Assembly (NCBI RefSeq): GCF_000264905.1
Contig: NW_006763133.1
Span: 568,675 to 632,674 of the forward strand
DNA: 64,000 nt
Direction of reading: 5' to 3'
From: Stereum hirsutum FP-91666 SS1
Lineage: Eukaryota > Basidiomycota > Agaricomycetes > Russulales > Stereaceae
Shown: positions 33,720 to 47,000 of the stretch, in pieces
Position numbering within the stretch: position 1 is the first letter of the stretch
Layout: each line of letters begins with the position of its first letter
The notes under the pieces: model-generated
The model's input: only the letters and a program-made list of their open reading frames with translations
Told to the model about the DNA's origin: nothing
Database searches by the model: none
Position numbers and translations under genes: made by a program

Positions 33720-36031
33720 ATGGCATCCGTAGGGTACCTCATCTATGCGGGCATTATGCCCTTGATCAAGATGTGAGTTGTTCAATTCGAATGGAATGCA
33801 GAGGGATTGGAGTTCAACATTGAAATTGCGTGCCAGGTTCTTCACGATTCTGTTTGGGTACATCCTGGCGAGGAAGGGCCTCTTTCCTCCAGCTGCGTCA
33901 AGAGGAGCATCGCAAGTGACGATGAATGTCGCCCTTCCGGCTCTGATCTTCTCGTCGATCGTACCAGCATTCACGCCTGTAAGTGGTTGACACTTTTGAA
34001 CCGCGACGGACGAAATACTGAGCCTACTCCTTTCCAGTCGAACGTCTCCGCGATCGGACCTCTCGCCCTCGTAGCGGTCATTTACGTCCTCATCGGATTC
34101 ACTTTTGGTATTCTCATCCGAGAGTTTTGTTACGTGCCGAGGAATTTCTGGCAGGGTTTAGTGGTGGCGACTGGTATGAGCAACTGGGGTAACTTGCGTG
34201 AGCATTCTTTCACTCGCATTCACATTGCACGAATATCAGTCTAATTCACATGGTATCACTGCATCAGCTACTGCTGTCGTTATCACCGTAACGGCTCAGG
34301 CGCCCTTCAACTCGTCAACTGACCCAGACCTTGGAGTGTCGTTTGTGGCCATTTTCATCATGGTATGTTCCTCTGCGTGGATGTCCGATAATCACCGCCT
34401 TAGCTTTGACATGTTCAGGTATACCACCTCGTATTTTGGGTTGCTGGAGCAGCAGCCTCGCTCGCTTGGGATTATGCTCCCGGAGTCCCGCAAGGCGAAG
34501 AGGCTGAAGTTCGACTTTGCTGGAAGCAGAAACCCATCGGTTCATGGATTTGTCGACGCATTCTACATCAACCTGTCCCACCTTTCGGTAAACCGCAACC
34601 TGAAGAGAAGACCAGTAAAAGTATTCGGTCGTATGATTACTCTGAGAAAGGAAAAGACCTGGAGAAAGCGACGCCTTCTTCCGCTGTAGAGGCACCGGTA
34701 GCTTCCACGAGCAACAATAACAAGAACGACATGATCCCCGAAAACCTCGATCAGGACCCGGATATCCAACTCGCGAGACGTACATCACATCTCTCCGCGG
34801 CGACGTCTTTCCGTTCACGTCGTCCATCCGCCGGCATCCTCCCACTTCCCAACCTCCACTCCGGTGCACCACCAAACGCGCCACCGCCTTCGCTCGCAGA
34901 CACCTCGTCTTCTGTCGAGTCTCAATTAGATCGGCCATCACATTCACCATCGTTCTTGGAAAAGGTCAAGAGGGTCGTCAAACCGTTGACCACGGTGGTA
35001 ACACCGATTACCCTCACATTAGCGATATCGCTGCCTATCGCGCTCGTTCCGGAGTTGAAAGCACTGTTCGTCGACGCCACAGCTTCAGGTGGCCCAGATT
35101 GGACAGGACCTGACGGACAACCGCCACTCGTCTTCGCCATCGAGACAGGTTAGTCTCTGACCCTCTGCTATCCTTCTCACTTTCCCTTTCCTCTGATAAA
35201 GGCAGGCGCCTTAATGACGGATTCGTTCTTCCACAGCGGAATTTGTCGGACAAATCACCGTACCCATGGCCCTGATCCTCCTCGGTGCCTCCTTTGCCCG
35301 CATGAAAATTCCACGACCTCTCTCTCGACTCCCAATCCCAGCCATGATCCTCTGTTCACTAGCGAAAATGGTGCTGCTGCCGGTCATCGGCGTGTTCATG
35401 GTGCAGGCGATGGTCAGGGGAGGGTTGATCCCCAAGAGCAGTATCGTTGAGATCTTTGTGGCGATGTTCTTGAGTGGGACGCCGAGTGCTGTCAAGTGAG
35501 TTCTTCTAGTCGTTTTTGGAATGATGGGTATGGTGGTGGGGGATAAGGATGCTGATGCTGCGGTCCTTTTTTGACAGTCAGTTGATTGTTTCGGCACTGT
35601 ATTCACCAGACGGAGACACGGATACGTTGTCTGTATGTCGCCTCTTCAAAGTTGTATCTCCGTTCACCCTCATTGATCTATCGTACTCGTGGTTTTAGAT
35701 GTTCCTTCTCGTCCAATGTAAGTTTTCCATCTGGGAAAACCGCAGGGAGTCGTAGTCCAATCTTCGTTCTGTGTGCCCTCAGAACTGGTGGATAATCAGC
35801 TGAGTGAGCGCAGGACGACGATGGGCTACGATTCCTTGACCAGCGATCATTTTCAATTCTTGTACTTGAAAGCTGACCCTCGATTCTCCATAGATGTCTT
35901 CATGTTTCTATCCTCTGCGTATGTGCCTTTGATCCTTAACCATCTCTACATGTTTCTCTTGCTTCCTCGCTAACATTGTTCATATATACAGTATCCTCAC
36001 CGCTGTATCGCTATGGATCGTCGAGAAATAA
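33720..36031 (+). CDS. Auxin efflux carrier (AEC/PIN-like) family membrane transporter
   Basis: Ten exons (33720-33772, 33837-33978, 34038-34197, 34268-34362, 34419-35148, 35237-35495, 35578-35632, 35699-35717, 35894-35918, 35992-36031) sum to an exact frame of 525 residues. Exon 8 is only 19 bases and exon 9 only 25. The N-terminal membrane half has FFTILFGYILARKGLFP, ALPALIFSSIVPAFTP, GMSNWGNLPTAVVITV and FVAIFIMVYHLVFWVAG. A long hydrophilic loop (about residues 180-340, Ser/Pro-rich) follows, then a second membrane half (TLAISLPIALVPELKALF, VPMALILLGASFARMKI, FLSGTPSAVNQLIVSALYS) and the end ILTAVSLWIVEK. This layout of five plus five spans around a central loop is that of fungal AEC proteins in the plasma membrane or ER. 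Substrate unknown. Confidence 0.88.
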
Positions 36032-36889
36032 ACGAATCATGCCAGGCCAGACTGCCCGCCTGTTGGAGATATATATATTATAGACCGGGCACTCGACAAG
36101 TCCCCGACCGTGTGACGTGGCCAGATTAGAGGCCACGGTGCGGAATTGTGGGCTACATAGATGTCGCATGGGGTTACGCACCAAGGACGAGAGCGCTCCG
36201 CCACTTCCACGTCCTCGTTTCCTTCGAGTCGTACGAGCAACCTGTAGCTATAAACGAGCGCATTGCACTGCCGTATTGTTAGGACCGCGCTGCGAGCCGT
36301 CCCTTGTTGTCATCAATATGTATCGGACTTACAACTTGCATATAGCCCGGTTTGGGCTTCGAACTGCGGCTACACAGGAAGACGTGCCTTGAACAATGGG
36401 TGGTATAGGTTTGTGGCGTTACTCGTCGCCAATGCGCAGCTGTGGCCGGCACTCTAGAAAAGGTGATAATAATACCTCTACTAGCCTCGGGCTCGCAGCT
36501 GTCAGCTTCACCCGCTTATGCAAATATATCACCGTAAGTGGCTCGTTGGCTCGATTTGGGAGAGAGGATACTAGGCAAGTACACACTATACCCTGATATT
36601 CGTTCCGTATATCCTCGGCGTCATCAAAGTGTGTTAACCTCGCCTCGCTTCCGTGTCGTGGAGAGGAGATGGCACTGCCATTTGAGCTGTGGGGCTATAT
36701 TTATGGTCCTGTTACGGTCGACAGCGTCTACTTACTTCACACTTCTGTCATCATAGGCCCCACCAACACCTTCACCAAGATCTCACCTTGTTTCAGACAA
36801 GTTACAACCCTCAGGAGTATCGACCGCGAGGCTGACTTGAACCCAGATTGACACCGAGACTTCTCGTTAACCTAATTTTCAACGACACG
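36032..36889. other. Intergenic, no gene seen
   Basis: Upstream of the kinase-TPR gene. Short frames only; TATATATATT at about 36067 is a weak AT box. Confidence 0.4.
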
Positions 36890-39800
36890 ATGGAAGTCGT
36901 CGCCGCCATCGGTCTTTTCCAACCTACATTTTCCATGGCCTGGGGCACCTTGCGCACACTCTCCAGCATCTATAGCAACGTCAAGAACCGGCGATCGCAA
37001 CTATGCTGCTTGCTGGAGCGTTGTAATAAGCTATTGAATGAGTTGGAAGGACTCTCGGCCAGGGAGAGTAGCAATGCGGTGCAGATTGAGCACAACCTCG
37101 ACTTCGTTGTGAGGTAGGTACATCGAGAGAATGTATGCTGGTAGGCAATCGCTGACAATATTATTGAATCATTTTTATCATGATAGGGCCATCGAGAAGA
37201 CGGGTGAAGTGCTCAAGATGATCCAGCAGAAGGGTTTCGTTTGGTGTTTGATGCACCCGTCTGATATTGATCGTCGCATAGAATCAGCTGGCGTGGCCAT
37301 CGTTGATGCGTATCAGCATTTCAATGTGCGTGTAGTGCTACCATAACGATTGCTAATTGTTTGTATCCAACGCACTAACGGCCATTCTCGTAGATTGTGG
37401 CTCATTTGGACAGTTCGGAGTTTCAGGCGAAGATGGAAGTGGCTCGAAAAGAAGACCATTCTGAACTCGTTGCACGGCTGGAAGATATTTCGAAAACCGA
37501 TCAGAAGATTTTGGACGCGTTAGAAGATCGAGATGGACAGCGTCGACGGATGGAGGAGTTGTATGTTGCACTATTGAAGGTGTGCTCCTATTCACCCACA
37601 AGTATATGCGTCTTTCTTACTTGGATATGGGGTGTGCAGTATGTCGAGGGACTTGGCGAGCAGCGTGCTACTGTAGCACCTGAGGAACGATTCCTGCGCA
37701 ACGCTACGGCGACCTTGGAGAGAGTGTCGAAGTCTAAGCATCAACAATCGCCGCATGTGCGCCCATGGACTCTTACCAGTTTAGAGGTCACGATCCATCG
37801 CAAGGAAGTGATTGGTAGAGGTGCGTTTGGCATTCTCTATCGAGGCGAGTGGGCTGGAAAGGTAAAGCATGTCTCCGCGACGATTTTGTTTGTGCTCGCG
37901 CGCTGAATGCCAGTTGATGCCATAGACCGTGGCCGTCAAGCAAATGTACCAGGAGGATTCTCGCACCCTCGACGAGAAAGATAAAAAGGTGCGCATTTTT
38001 TGTGAACTCCAATTGGTCGAGGAAATTTCTGACAAAAATTGATACGTAGGCTTTCTTGAAGGAAGTTGAGATATGGTAAATACTTGTACTTTAGAGTGAA
38101 ATTGATACTTGTACCATATTGACAACGTTTTGATTTTCTCTAGGTCGCTCCTGAACCATCATAATGTCCTGCGATTTTTTGGTGCTTGTCTGGAGTCCGT
38201 TAAGGTGCGCAACTATGGTTTCCCTGTCAAACGCTACTGAGTTTGAAGTAGCCCTTTATGGTTAGCGAGTATTGTAAGTACGGGAACGTATGCGAGTATC
38301 TGCGTGGTCCTTTCCCCGAAGCCGATCGTCTGTCTCTGGTACGCGTGATTTTTCTGCATATGTCGACTGTAGATTCTGATCCGTTTCCCCAGCTGAGTGG
38401 TATCGTCTCAGGCATGATATATCTACACGGGAATAGCATCGTCCATGGTGATCTCAAAGGCGTATGCACGCTTCCCGATGTTTATTCGGTTTCGAGCTGA
38501 GTGAATCCTCTCGCAGGTCAACGTTCTTGTGGACGATAATCATCAAGCTATTCTTGCCGACTTTGGTATCTCGCGGCTCCTGGATGACACTCTCACAATC
38601 CGTAGCCACGCGTCTCTCACTGGGTCATTAAACGGTACTTTTCGCTGGATGGCGCCCGAATGTCTCAGCGGTACCCGAGCTAAGAAGTCCTCGGACGTCT
38701 ACAGCTTTGCCATCACGGCCTGGGAGGTTTGTCCTCCTCGCCACCCATGTTTCGAAGTTGTTATCACGGCCCTAACTTCGCTCTAGATATTTAGCGGCGA
38801 AGTTCCCTTTTTCGGCATATATGAGCCTTTATTGGCCAAAGCCGTTGTCGACAATGGAGAGCGTCCCAAGCGTCCGGGCAGGCTGGACAAGGAGGAGAAC
38901 GACTCTCTATGGAAGTTGATGGAGTCGTGTTGGGATGGAGATCCTTCGGCCAGGCCATCCTTTGTCAGTATACAAGATACTATGAAATATGATCTTCCCA
39001 GACCTAAAGGTAAGAACACCTTCAGAAATCTACGAAGAGGTCATAGCAGTTAAGGACAGTGCATGACTTCTTCTCTCTCATTCAGGATCGCCTGAGCCCG
39101 AGCCCTCGACCCTGTACGAACCGGGCAAGATAAGCATTCTGAAGGCTCAGATCCTTGAACTATCGCAGAGTGCACGCTACGAGGAAGCGGCCACCCTTCT
39201 TGACGAGCACATCCAGAATAGCCAAACGACTTCAGGTCCAGAACACCTCGAAAGGCTGCAGATTATGCACATGCTTGCCGTCGTCTACGGCCATTTGCAT
39301 CGATATACCGAAGCTATGGAGTTAATTACGAGCATCGTGGAGGCAAGGAGCAGTATTTTAGGCGTCAACCACCGCGAGACGCTGGAGAGCAGACACTACC
39401 TCGCAATCACCTTCTATCACCTAGGACGATTCAGCGCAGCCGCTGCTGAGTTGGAAGTCGTTGTTGATGTGAGGAAGAGGGTTCTTGGAACAGGACTTCC
39501 GGACACTCTGGCCAGCATTCATGCGTTGGCTTCGGCCTACCATTGTTTGGAGCGCCACAGCGACGCCGCTGGTTTACTGCAGGAAGCTGTGGACGGCAGG
39601 CGAAGCGCTCTCGCGCCTGGGCACCCAGACACGCTGAGAAGCATGCACTTACTGGCGCTTGTTCAGAATGCTCTGAATCGACCTCTCGATGCTGCCCAGT
39701 TACTGGAGCAAGTTGTCGAGGAGCGTAACAAGGTTTGCGGGACAGAAAACATCGACACCCTGGACAGCGTCCATTGGCTCGCGGTGATCTATAACGATCT

Positions 39801-41574
39801 ACAGAGGCACACACAGGCTGTAGAGTTATTCGGGCGCGTATCTGAGGCCCGAGCCAGAGTTCTCGGGACGACCCATCCCGATACGCTGGAGTGCAACCAC
39901 CATCTTGCCATCGCCAATATGGACTTGATGCGATTCGAGGACGCCGCTGCCGTACTTGAACGACTTGTCGCAGCCAGACAGGAAGCCTTCGCACTTGACG
40001 ATGTCGACACAGTAGCAAACATGCATCTTTTGGCTGTCGCATACACCGAACTGGGCCGAAATGTCGAAGCTGCCGATATCCTCGAGCAGGTTGTCGAATC
40101 CAAACAGAGAATACTAGGTGCCACACATGAAGATACCCTCCAAAGTACGCACGCCCTTGCTACCACGTACAGCATCTCGGGACGATATCCGGAGGCTATT
40201 GGTCTCTTTGAGAGGTTAGCAGAGACTCCGACGGGAGACTCTGCCTTGGCCTTGGACAGTAGTCACGGCCTAGCTGTCGTATATATGGAGCAGCAGCGTT
40301 TCAAAGACGCTGCGAAGCTCTTGAGAACTGTTGTTGGAGGAAGGACGAGGGTACTAGGAGCCGACCACCCCGGTACCCTGGAGAGCATGGATCACCTAGC
40401 GAGCGCAATATCCTACACCCCGGAGTCGTCAGACGAGACCGTGTCCTTGTTTAAAGCTGTCTGGCTTGGGAGGAAGAAGGTCCTAGGGCCCGACCATGTA
40501 GCCACAATGGACACCGCACATCGCCTCGCCCTGGCGTTACACAACGACCCGGTACGGCGTACCAAACTTTTAGAGGCGACGCTGAAATCGAGGAAGAAGG
40601 TCCTTGGTGAGGAAGATATCAGCACCTTGAGCACTGCCCATCACCTCGCCGCAGACTGCTACGATCTGCAACAGCGACGCAAGATACTGGAGAACGTCGT
40701 GAGAGCCAGGGAGAGAGTTCTCGGTAAAGAGCACCCCGACACCCACCAAAGCGTCTACCTGCTAGCTGTGACTTACAACCATCTGCATCGGTTCGGCGAC
40801 GCTTCTGTGCTATGCGAGCGTCTTTCGAAGGCAAGGAGGGCCATCCGCAGCGTTGAAGACGTCGACTATCGGGAGAGTCGCCATATACAATCCGTCGAGT
40901 ATTGGGAGAGTCGCCATCTCCAAGCCGTCGTATACTACAACCTTCACCGGTACTCCGAGGCGATAGAGGTTGCGTGGGAAGTTTGGCGGGAAAGGATCAA
41001 GGGTTTGGGCAGCGAGGACATCGATACGCTGAATAGCGGGCACCTTCTAGCCATGGCACTCTACTGCATCGAGAAGAACATCCGGGCGTACCGCTTGTTG
41101 GAGATAATCGCGGGGAAGAGGGCTGACGTACTGGGTGCAGAGCACGTCAGCACGCTGGCGAGCAAGCATCTACTGGTTGCCACCTCCTACAAGTTGCAGA
41201 AGCATTTAACCAAGCCTCCAACGCTGATCCTGGAGCTCAGGACAGAGACGCTGATGAAGGAGGTGGTAGAAGCGAGAAAGGAGAAGTTTGGGATCGATCA
41301 CCTCGATACGTTGGAGAGTATGCATCTTCTCGCCGCCATATACTTCGACGTCGAGCAATTCGCAGAGGCAGAAACATTATTGCAACCGGTCGTAGAGTCT
41401 AGGAAGACCGCCGTCACTCTCAACAAGGACCAGGAGTCGCCTAACAGCAAGAGTATTGATCTGCTGGTGCATAGCATGAGACTGCTGGCGGAGGTACTAC
41501 GAGCTCAACATAAGAAGCCTGCGGCGAAGAAGGCGGAGAAAGAAGTTGAGGTACGCTTCATCTCGTCTATATAG
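36890..41574 (+). CDS. MLKL-like N-domain, protein kinase and TPR-repeat receptor-like protein
   Basis: Twelve exons with matching phases give 1332 residues. (1) Residues 1-180, helical: MEVVAAIGLFQPTFSMAWGT, LCCLLERCNKLLNELEGLSA and a coiled stretch, resembling the four-helix MLKL/HeLo-like N-domain. (2) Kinase, about 240-500: loop GRGAFGILYRG, lysine in TVAVKQM, FLKEVEIW, HGDLKGVNVLV (Gly instead of Arg in HRD, catalytic Asp kept), ADFGISRL, WMAPECL, VYSFAITAWE, RPSF; tyrosine-kinase-like group. (3) Residues 505 to end: about 17 kinesin-light-chain-type TPRs, all in one 2.5-kb exon. By analogy with NLRs and MLKL, the TPRs would sense and the N-domain would execute, with the kinase as the switch (inference). 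A possible last intron (41551-41612, GTACGC to AACAG) would replace the end RFISSI by a basic tail ending at 41738. Confidence 0.85.
40858..40929 (+). repeat. 36-base tandem duplication inside the TPR exon
   Basis: VDYRESRHIQS is followed at once by VEYWESRHLQA. The DNA shares GGGAGAGTCGCCAT in both halves, and the period is 36 bases. In the relative at 63236-64000 only one such unit is present (VDFLESRHLQA), so this is an insertion within a repeat that breaks the 42-residue TPR spacing. Confidence 0.7.
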
Positions 41575-41738
41575 CGCATACGAGGAACATGAAACTGATC
41601 TGGCGGTAACAGACCATGGAGAAAAAGCATCAGAACAACCGACCGAGGAGTTCTTCAGCCAATTTGTTTTTTGGTAAACGTATCAAGTCGGAAGTCGGAC
41701 GATCAGATCTACAGCTAGCCAAGCAACATGCAATTTGA

Positions 41739-42227
41739 ACTCTTGCTGTCCTTGGAAGCGCTATGGAGGTGCACAGTGCAGATGGGCGGCATGTAAACAA
41801 CACGATCAAAAGCATGAAGGAAGCACACGACGCGGAGTAGATTTGTGCAAAGCCAAGCGAACAGAAACATAGAGACGCCACCATGTGATCGAATAATATA
41901 TAGACCGTCCATAACAGATGTCCGAAGGTTTCGAGTAAATATGTACAAGCCAGAGTCCAGTGCATAGCCGTGAAACCTCACGGCTTTCGCCCCGCGCGTA
42001 CAAATACCATGGCGAGTAGACAACTCACATCGGAAAGCGACGGAACCTGCTGGAAGGGAGCTCCAAATCAGGCAGGAGACGATAGTAAGCGCTGCAAACC
42101 TTGAGCGATGCGGACGATCGACAAATCTAAACGAGAGAAACGTGCCTCCATGAGCTAGGGCAAATCGAGTATCAACGGGGGAAAGGGTGATTTGCCTACC
42201 GTCCATCAGATACGGAACTCTATCCCG
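41739..42227. other. Intergenic, convergent 3' ends
   Basis: No gene recognised. It holds the downstream regions of the kinase-TPR gene and of the small minus-strand gene. Confidence 0.4.
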
Positions 42228-42689
42228 TCAAGGGAAAAGTCTCTCCTCGACCGTTGCGTCCATCCCCGTCTCCGACCTCTCCAAATCCATTCTCAGTTCC
42301 ATTCTCAGCCAATCCTCCTTGACGTGTTGGAATACGACACCGTCCTTCTTCAACAACCTCAACGCCTCCACCGTCCAATTTTGACAGTCCCACATCCGGT
42401 CACCCTTGACCACCGGCACGCTCTTCAGCCTCTCCGTCAACCAGCTAAGGTCGTCCCAGCTCGAAATCCAGCCGACGTGCGCACCACCGCGAAGATCGCG
42501 AGCCCGCTCGAAGGCGGTGTGATGGCTCGTTGCGAAACAAAAAGAGTCGGAGTTGCCTTTCAGCTCGAATAGTTGGGCATGAAGACGCGACTTGAGGACG
42601 ACGATGGCCCAATGTTCCGTCCGGCGAAAGTGGCCATTGATAACATACTGCGCTACGACGAGCGGATACTTTTCGGGCATGACAGTCAT
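42228..42689 (-). CDS. Small DUF6914-type protein, function unknown
   Basis: A single open frame of 153 residues. It contains HWAIVVLKSRLHAQLFELKG, DLRGGAHVGWISSWDDLSWL, and DCQNWTVEALRLLKKDGVVF near the end. The pattern WAIVV, later RGG-VG and DCQxWVxxAxRLL is that of a family spread widely in basidiomycetes (DUF6914 as I recall it), with a papain-like flavour: a histidine after the first strand and a buried Cys in DCQ. No biochemical function is known. It starts at ATG 42689 and shows no intron or signal peptide. Confidence 0.65.
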   Translation of the reverse strand: MTVMPEKYPLVVAQYVINGHFRRTEHWAIVVLKSRLHAQLFELKGNSDSFCFATSHHTAFERARDLRGGAHVGWISSWDDLSWLTERLKSVPVVKGDRMWDCQNWTVEALRLLKKDGVVFQHVKEDWLRMELRMDLERSETGMDATVEERLFP

Positions 42690-44004
42690 TAGGTACCTGT
42701 CGATTCAACAAAGAAGGGAGGACGGCCATATGCGTGCGTGTGATCGTCAGTCAGCGAGATGTTATTATGATAGGACAAAGAGAAACGCTGAATGAAATGG
42801 TATTGGAACTGGAAGACGCGTTTACTCACTTTGGGAAGTGGCGTCAAGCTTGGTACCGGTACAGGTAGGGTAGGGGGGGCCGCAGCGATACGCCTGAACA
42901 AAGGTGGGCGTGCAGTTCGTGGGGGAGAATTTGGAAGCTCAACCCTCGGACCGACGACTCTGTTCCTGTTTATATACACAGTACCCTCGTCAAGGGACAT
43001 CCATGACGGGATCGGAACCGGCAATCGCACAAAGGGATCTGAGATGCGAGGGCAATAATCGACCTTTCCCCCGATTAGAAGAAAGGGAACCGCAGGTCAT
43101 GGGCATTCTGCATGTTAGGTGCTTTCATGAGATAATGAGGAGTACATGATGGATCGTAGAAGCGCGGGGAGGAGGGGATGCGTGTGTGAGGGGAACGTGG
43201 GGAACACGCTTCCACGGAGCGGAGAACATTTGCCTGGGAATGAGCTGAACGAGGACAAAAGGATGCTTTAAAGCTTGAGGCGTGGGTGTTTCGTCATCCC
43301 GAGGTATAGGATCGTTGAGGGTGCACCTTATCGCACACAACTTGTCCATGCCTGGCTCGTGACGACTCGGAGAAGACAGCTAGGTTGAGAGACATGAGGT
43401 ATGGTCATCGGTACATGTCCAAAAGGCGTCCGGGATAAATGACGAAATAATGACGAATAGAAAGAGGGAATTTGCCAAATTACCTTCTCTCCAGTCAGGA
43501 AACGGCAGGTAAACATGAGGAAAGACTGTTATTCCCCGTAGCCGCCGTATGTGTGGATGCTTCTAAGACTAAGTGCATCGCGAAATCCGGGAGAGTGTGT
43601 AGAAAAGAAAATCTAGAAGGGCGCGCTGAGGCACCGGTGCTGAATTCATCAAAACCGAGGAACGAGGGTGAGGACGTCCAGGAACTGAGGGTGGGCCGGC
43701 AGGTTCGCCCGCTGTGTACGGAGTTCTCTAGTCTCCGTATCAAACCTCACAAAGGAGTCGTTGTGTGAGGGCTTTTAATAATTGACACTGGCAAGAACTA
43801 GTGGCAGACAAAAGGCGTTGCTAGATGTTTATTGCCGGATAAGAAAAGTCTGGGTATCGTGGCGGAGAAGAGGAGACGGCGTAGAGAAGCTCGATTAGGA
43901 AAGGGTGGCGTAACACTTCGCTTGAAGGGACACAAACGCAAACAAAGGTGCTCTAGCGCCACCTGTCGCTGTCTTGCATGGTGAGCTCGGCCGTATTTAC
44001 CACC
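42690..44004. other. Intergenic, no gene seen
   Basis: 1.3 kb between divergently placed genes. Short frames on both strands lack domains. Probably both promoters. Confidence 0.4.
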
Positions 44005-47000
44005 ATGGACGCCATACGGGTACCCAAGGTAGATCATTACGTTGTATATTTTGGTGCAAATGCTTACAATTTCATTCATAAGGTCTCCGACGTGCTTTGT
44101 AGCAAAGCCGGGAAGACCTCTTTCGGCACTCTCTACCTTACAGCCCACCACCTCATCTTCTCATTTAACGATGATGTTGAGCCGGAGATGTGGGCGAGTT
44201 ATTCTGTGCTTGTATAGCCTACCAGTCCTACGTGCTGATGGTCAGACGATGGTTGGGGCGTGTTCTAGGTTCCGTATCCCTTGATCGCGCTCGTTACACG
44301 TTTGCCACAAACTCTTAGCGGGCAAGCACCCATCAGCATACGCTGTCGGACGTTCGAAACGTTTTCTCTATTCTTCGGGAAGGATTCGGATGCGGGAGAT
44401 GTGTTTGACAGCGTCAAGGAGCTCACTGTGGCCCGTGCGTACAGTTCATCTTTAATATTGGCCCCTGCTCATACTCCCTTTATTGAACAATCCAGCATCG
44501 ATCACGTCACTATACGCATTCTTCTACTCACCCAAACCACCACTGACCGTCACAAATGGTTGGACCATGTACGTCCCTCGAGAAGAATTTGGCCGCATGG
44601 GCGTCGGCACTAGGACGAAGGCGTGGAGATTTACGGACATCAACAAAGATTACTCAGTGCGTCTCCTTCTCTCCACTTGCCTGCCTCCACGGAACGTATT
44701 AGCGTTGATAACCCACAGTGATGCCACCGTTCTGTTGTCGCTTTAGTTTTCACCCACGTATCCCGCCCGGATGGTCGTGCCTACGCGTATCAGCGACACG
44801 ACGCTCCAATATGCCGTGAAGTATCGCAGCAAGGGTCGGATACCTGCTCTGACCTACCTGCATTGGGCAAACTACGTTTGTTCTCCTCTGTTCATCCTGA
44901 ATGCAATGATCGCTTGAATTGAACATGCTTTTCTAGGGCAGCATCACACGATCGAGTCAACCTATGGTCGGTCTCACGAATGCACGATCTGTCCAGGATG
45001 AGAAGCTCATCGAAGCCGTGTTTCAATCCCATTATTCTCCGGACTCCCGAGCTGGGGCGGTCACACCCGTGTTCGGCGCACAAACCACCAATCTTATCAT
45101 CGATGCCCGTCCTACGACCAATGCTATGGCCAACACGGCCAAGGGCGCCGGAACGGAGAACATGGATCATTACAAGGACTGCAGGAAGGCATACCTCGGG
45201 ATCGACAACATTCATACCATGCGCGATTCGCTAAATAAAGTCGTCGAAGCTCTTCGGGAGACTGAGCTTCTCGCTGCCAGTCTTACCGGAGGGGATCCAA
45301 ACTCGAATGCACCGCTCGTTCCGGTCGATAGGTCTGCACTAAGACGATCTGGCTGGTTGCGCCACATCTCTGCCATCCTGGAGGGGACAATAATCATCAT
45401 ACGAAACGTCCATGTCAACAACTCCCACGTACTTATACACTGCTCGGACGGTTGGGACCGGACTTCACAGCTCTCTGCCGTCGCTCAACTATGTCTCGAC
45501 CCATTCTACCGTACCATTCGCGGCTTCCAGATCCTCGTCGAGAAGGACTGGCTCAGCTTCGGCCACCGATTCTTGGATCGTTGCGGCCATCTTTCTTCAG
45601 AGAAGTTCTTCCTCACTCCTGTCGAAGGAGCTGGAGGTGCTGAAGGTGCAGGCGCCGCCCAGGCCTTCTTCGCGTCCGTGCAGAACCGTTTCGCCTCGAA
45701 CCACCACGTCAAGGAGACGAGTCCTGTCTTTCATCAGTTCTTGGAAACCGTGCGCAATGTCCAGCGTCAGTTCCCGGACCGCTTCGAGTTCAACGAGCAT
45801 TTCCTTCACGAACTCCATTACCACCTCTATTCATGTCAATTTGGCTCCTTCCTCTTCAATTCTGAGAAGGAGCGCCGTTTGGCATACGACCAGACGGTGT
45901 CCATCTGGGATTGGATGAACTCGCCACCACGACGAGACGAGTATCTCAACCCGACGTACGACCCCTCACTGGACGACCCAGCGAGCAGGCAGCCGAAGGC
46001 AGACCAAGGTGTTCTATTTCCGAATCCGAAGGACCTGCGGTTCTGGCACGAGCTCTATGGACGATCGGACGAGGAGATGAATGGTAAATATGTGGTGGCG
46101 CAGGCACAGGGTTCGGATATGGTGGGCCCGATTGAGAACGCCGAAGAAGACCCGCTCGTGGCATCGACGCCCGATTCCATCGAGACCACACCCTCGTCGC
46201 CAGTGATTTCTACGCCTACGCTTTCTACACCACCACTGCCCAACGCGACCCCCGAACCTGGTGCGACTACGCTTACACTGCTGAGCTCTGCCGCCCAGGA
46301 ACGTATATCAACATCACCTCTCCGTTCTTCCGTTCCTCTTACTACCGGACCGCCAGATTCTCAACGAGCATCTTCTCCCCTCCCTCGATCGACGCGTTCC
46401 CCACAACCCTATACAACCATGCGTTCCACGCCTTCACCCGTGCCGAGTCTCGGCGGTCCTCCATCCCCATCGCGTTCCCGCCAACTCCCCGCCAGACCTC
46501 AATCCGACTTCCTATCCACAACAGGTGGCGGTCTTCGTTCGATGTGGGGTAAAATCTCCTCCAACGCCGGTGCGGCGCTCACAGCGGCCCAAACCGCCTA
46601 CGACGGCGTAGCGAAGGACTTTGCCTCGTCGGGGCTCAGAGTCAATTCTTCCAGTGGAAGTGGCGCAGGTTCGGATGGCGAGTTGGCGGAGAAGTCGCCT
46701 GTTGTGCCGGGTGGGGGAGAGTTAAGAGGGAGGGATGAGTTGTCGGCTTGGGGCGCTGAGAGCTCTATGACGATATCGGAGAGGGAAAGAGCGAGGGAGC
46801 GGGAGAGGGAGAGAATCGTGGCGGTGAGGCCGAGTACGTTCGCTCAGGGGTCGTCGAATCCGTGGGCGAGCGTGAGGGAGAGACCGGGCGTGCCGTCGAT
46901 GTTGTTGGATAATCCGTGGAGTACGACGGGCGGTGGGGCACCTGGGCTTGGTGGTGGTGGCTCGTCTGCCTCGAAAAGCACGCCGGTGCATGCGAGGGAC

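Noticed and set aside
39431..40126. Minus-strand frame of 231 codons within the TPR exon
   Set aside because: Shadow of the TPR coding sequence on the other strand.
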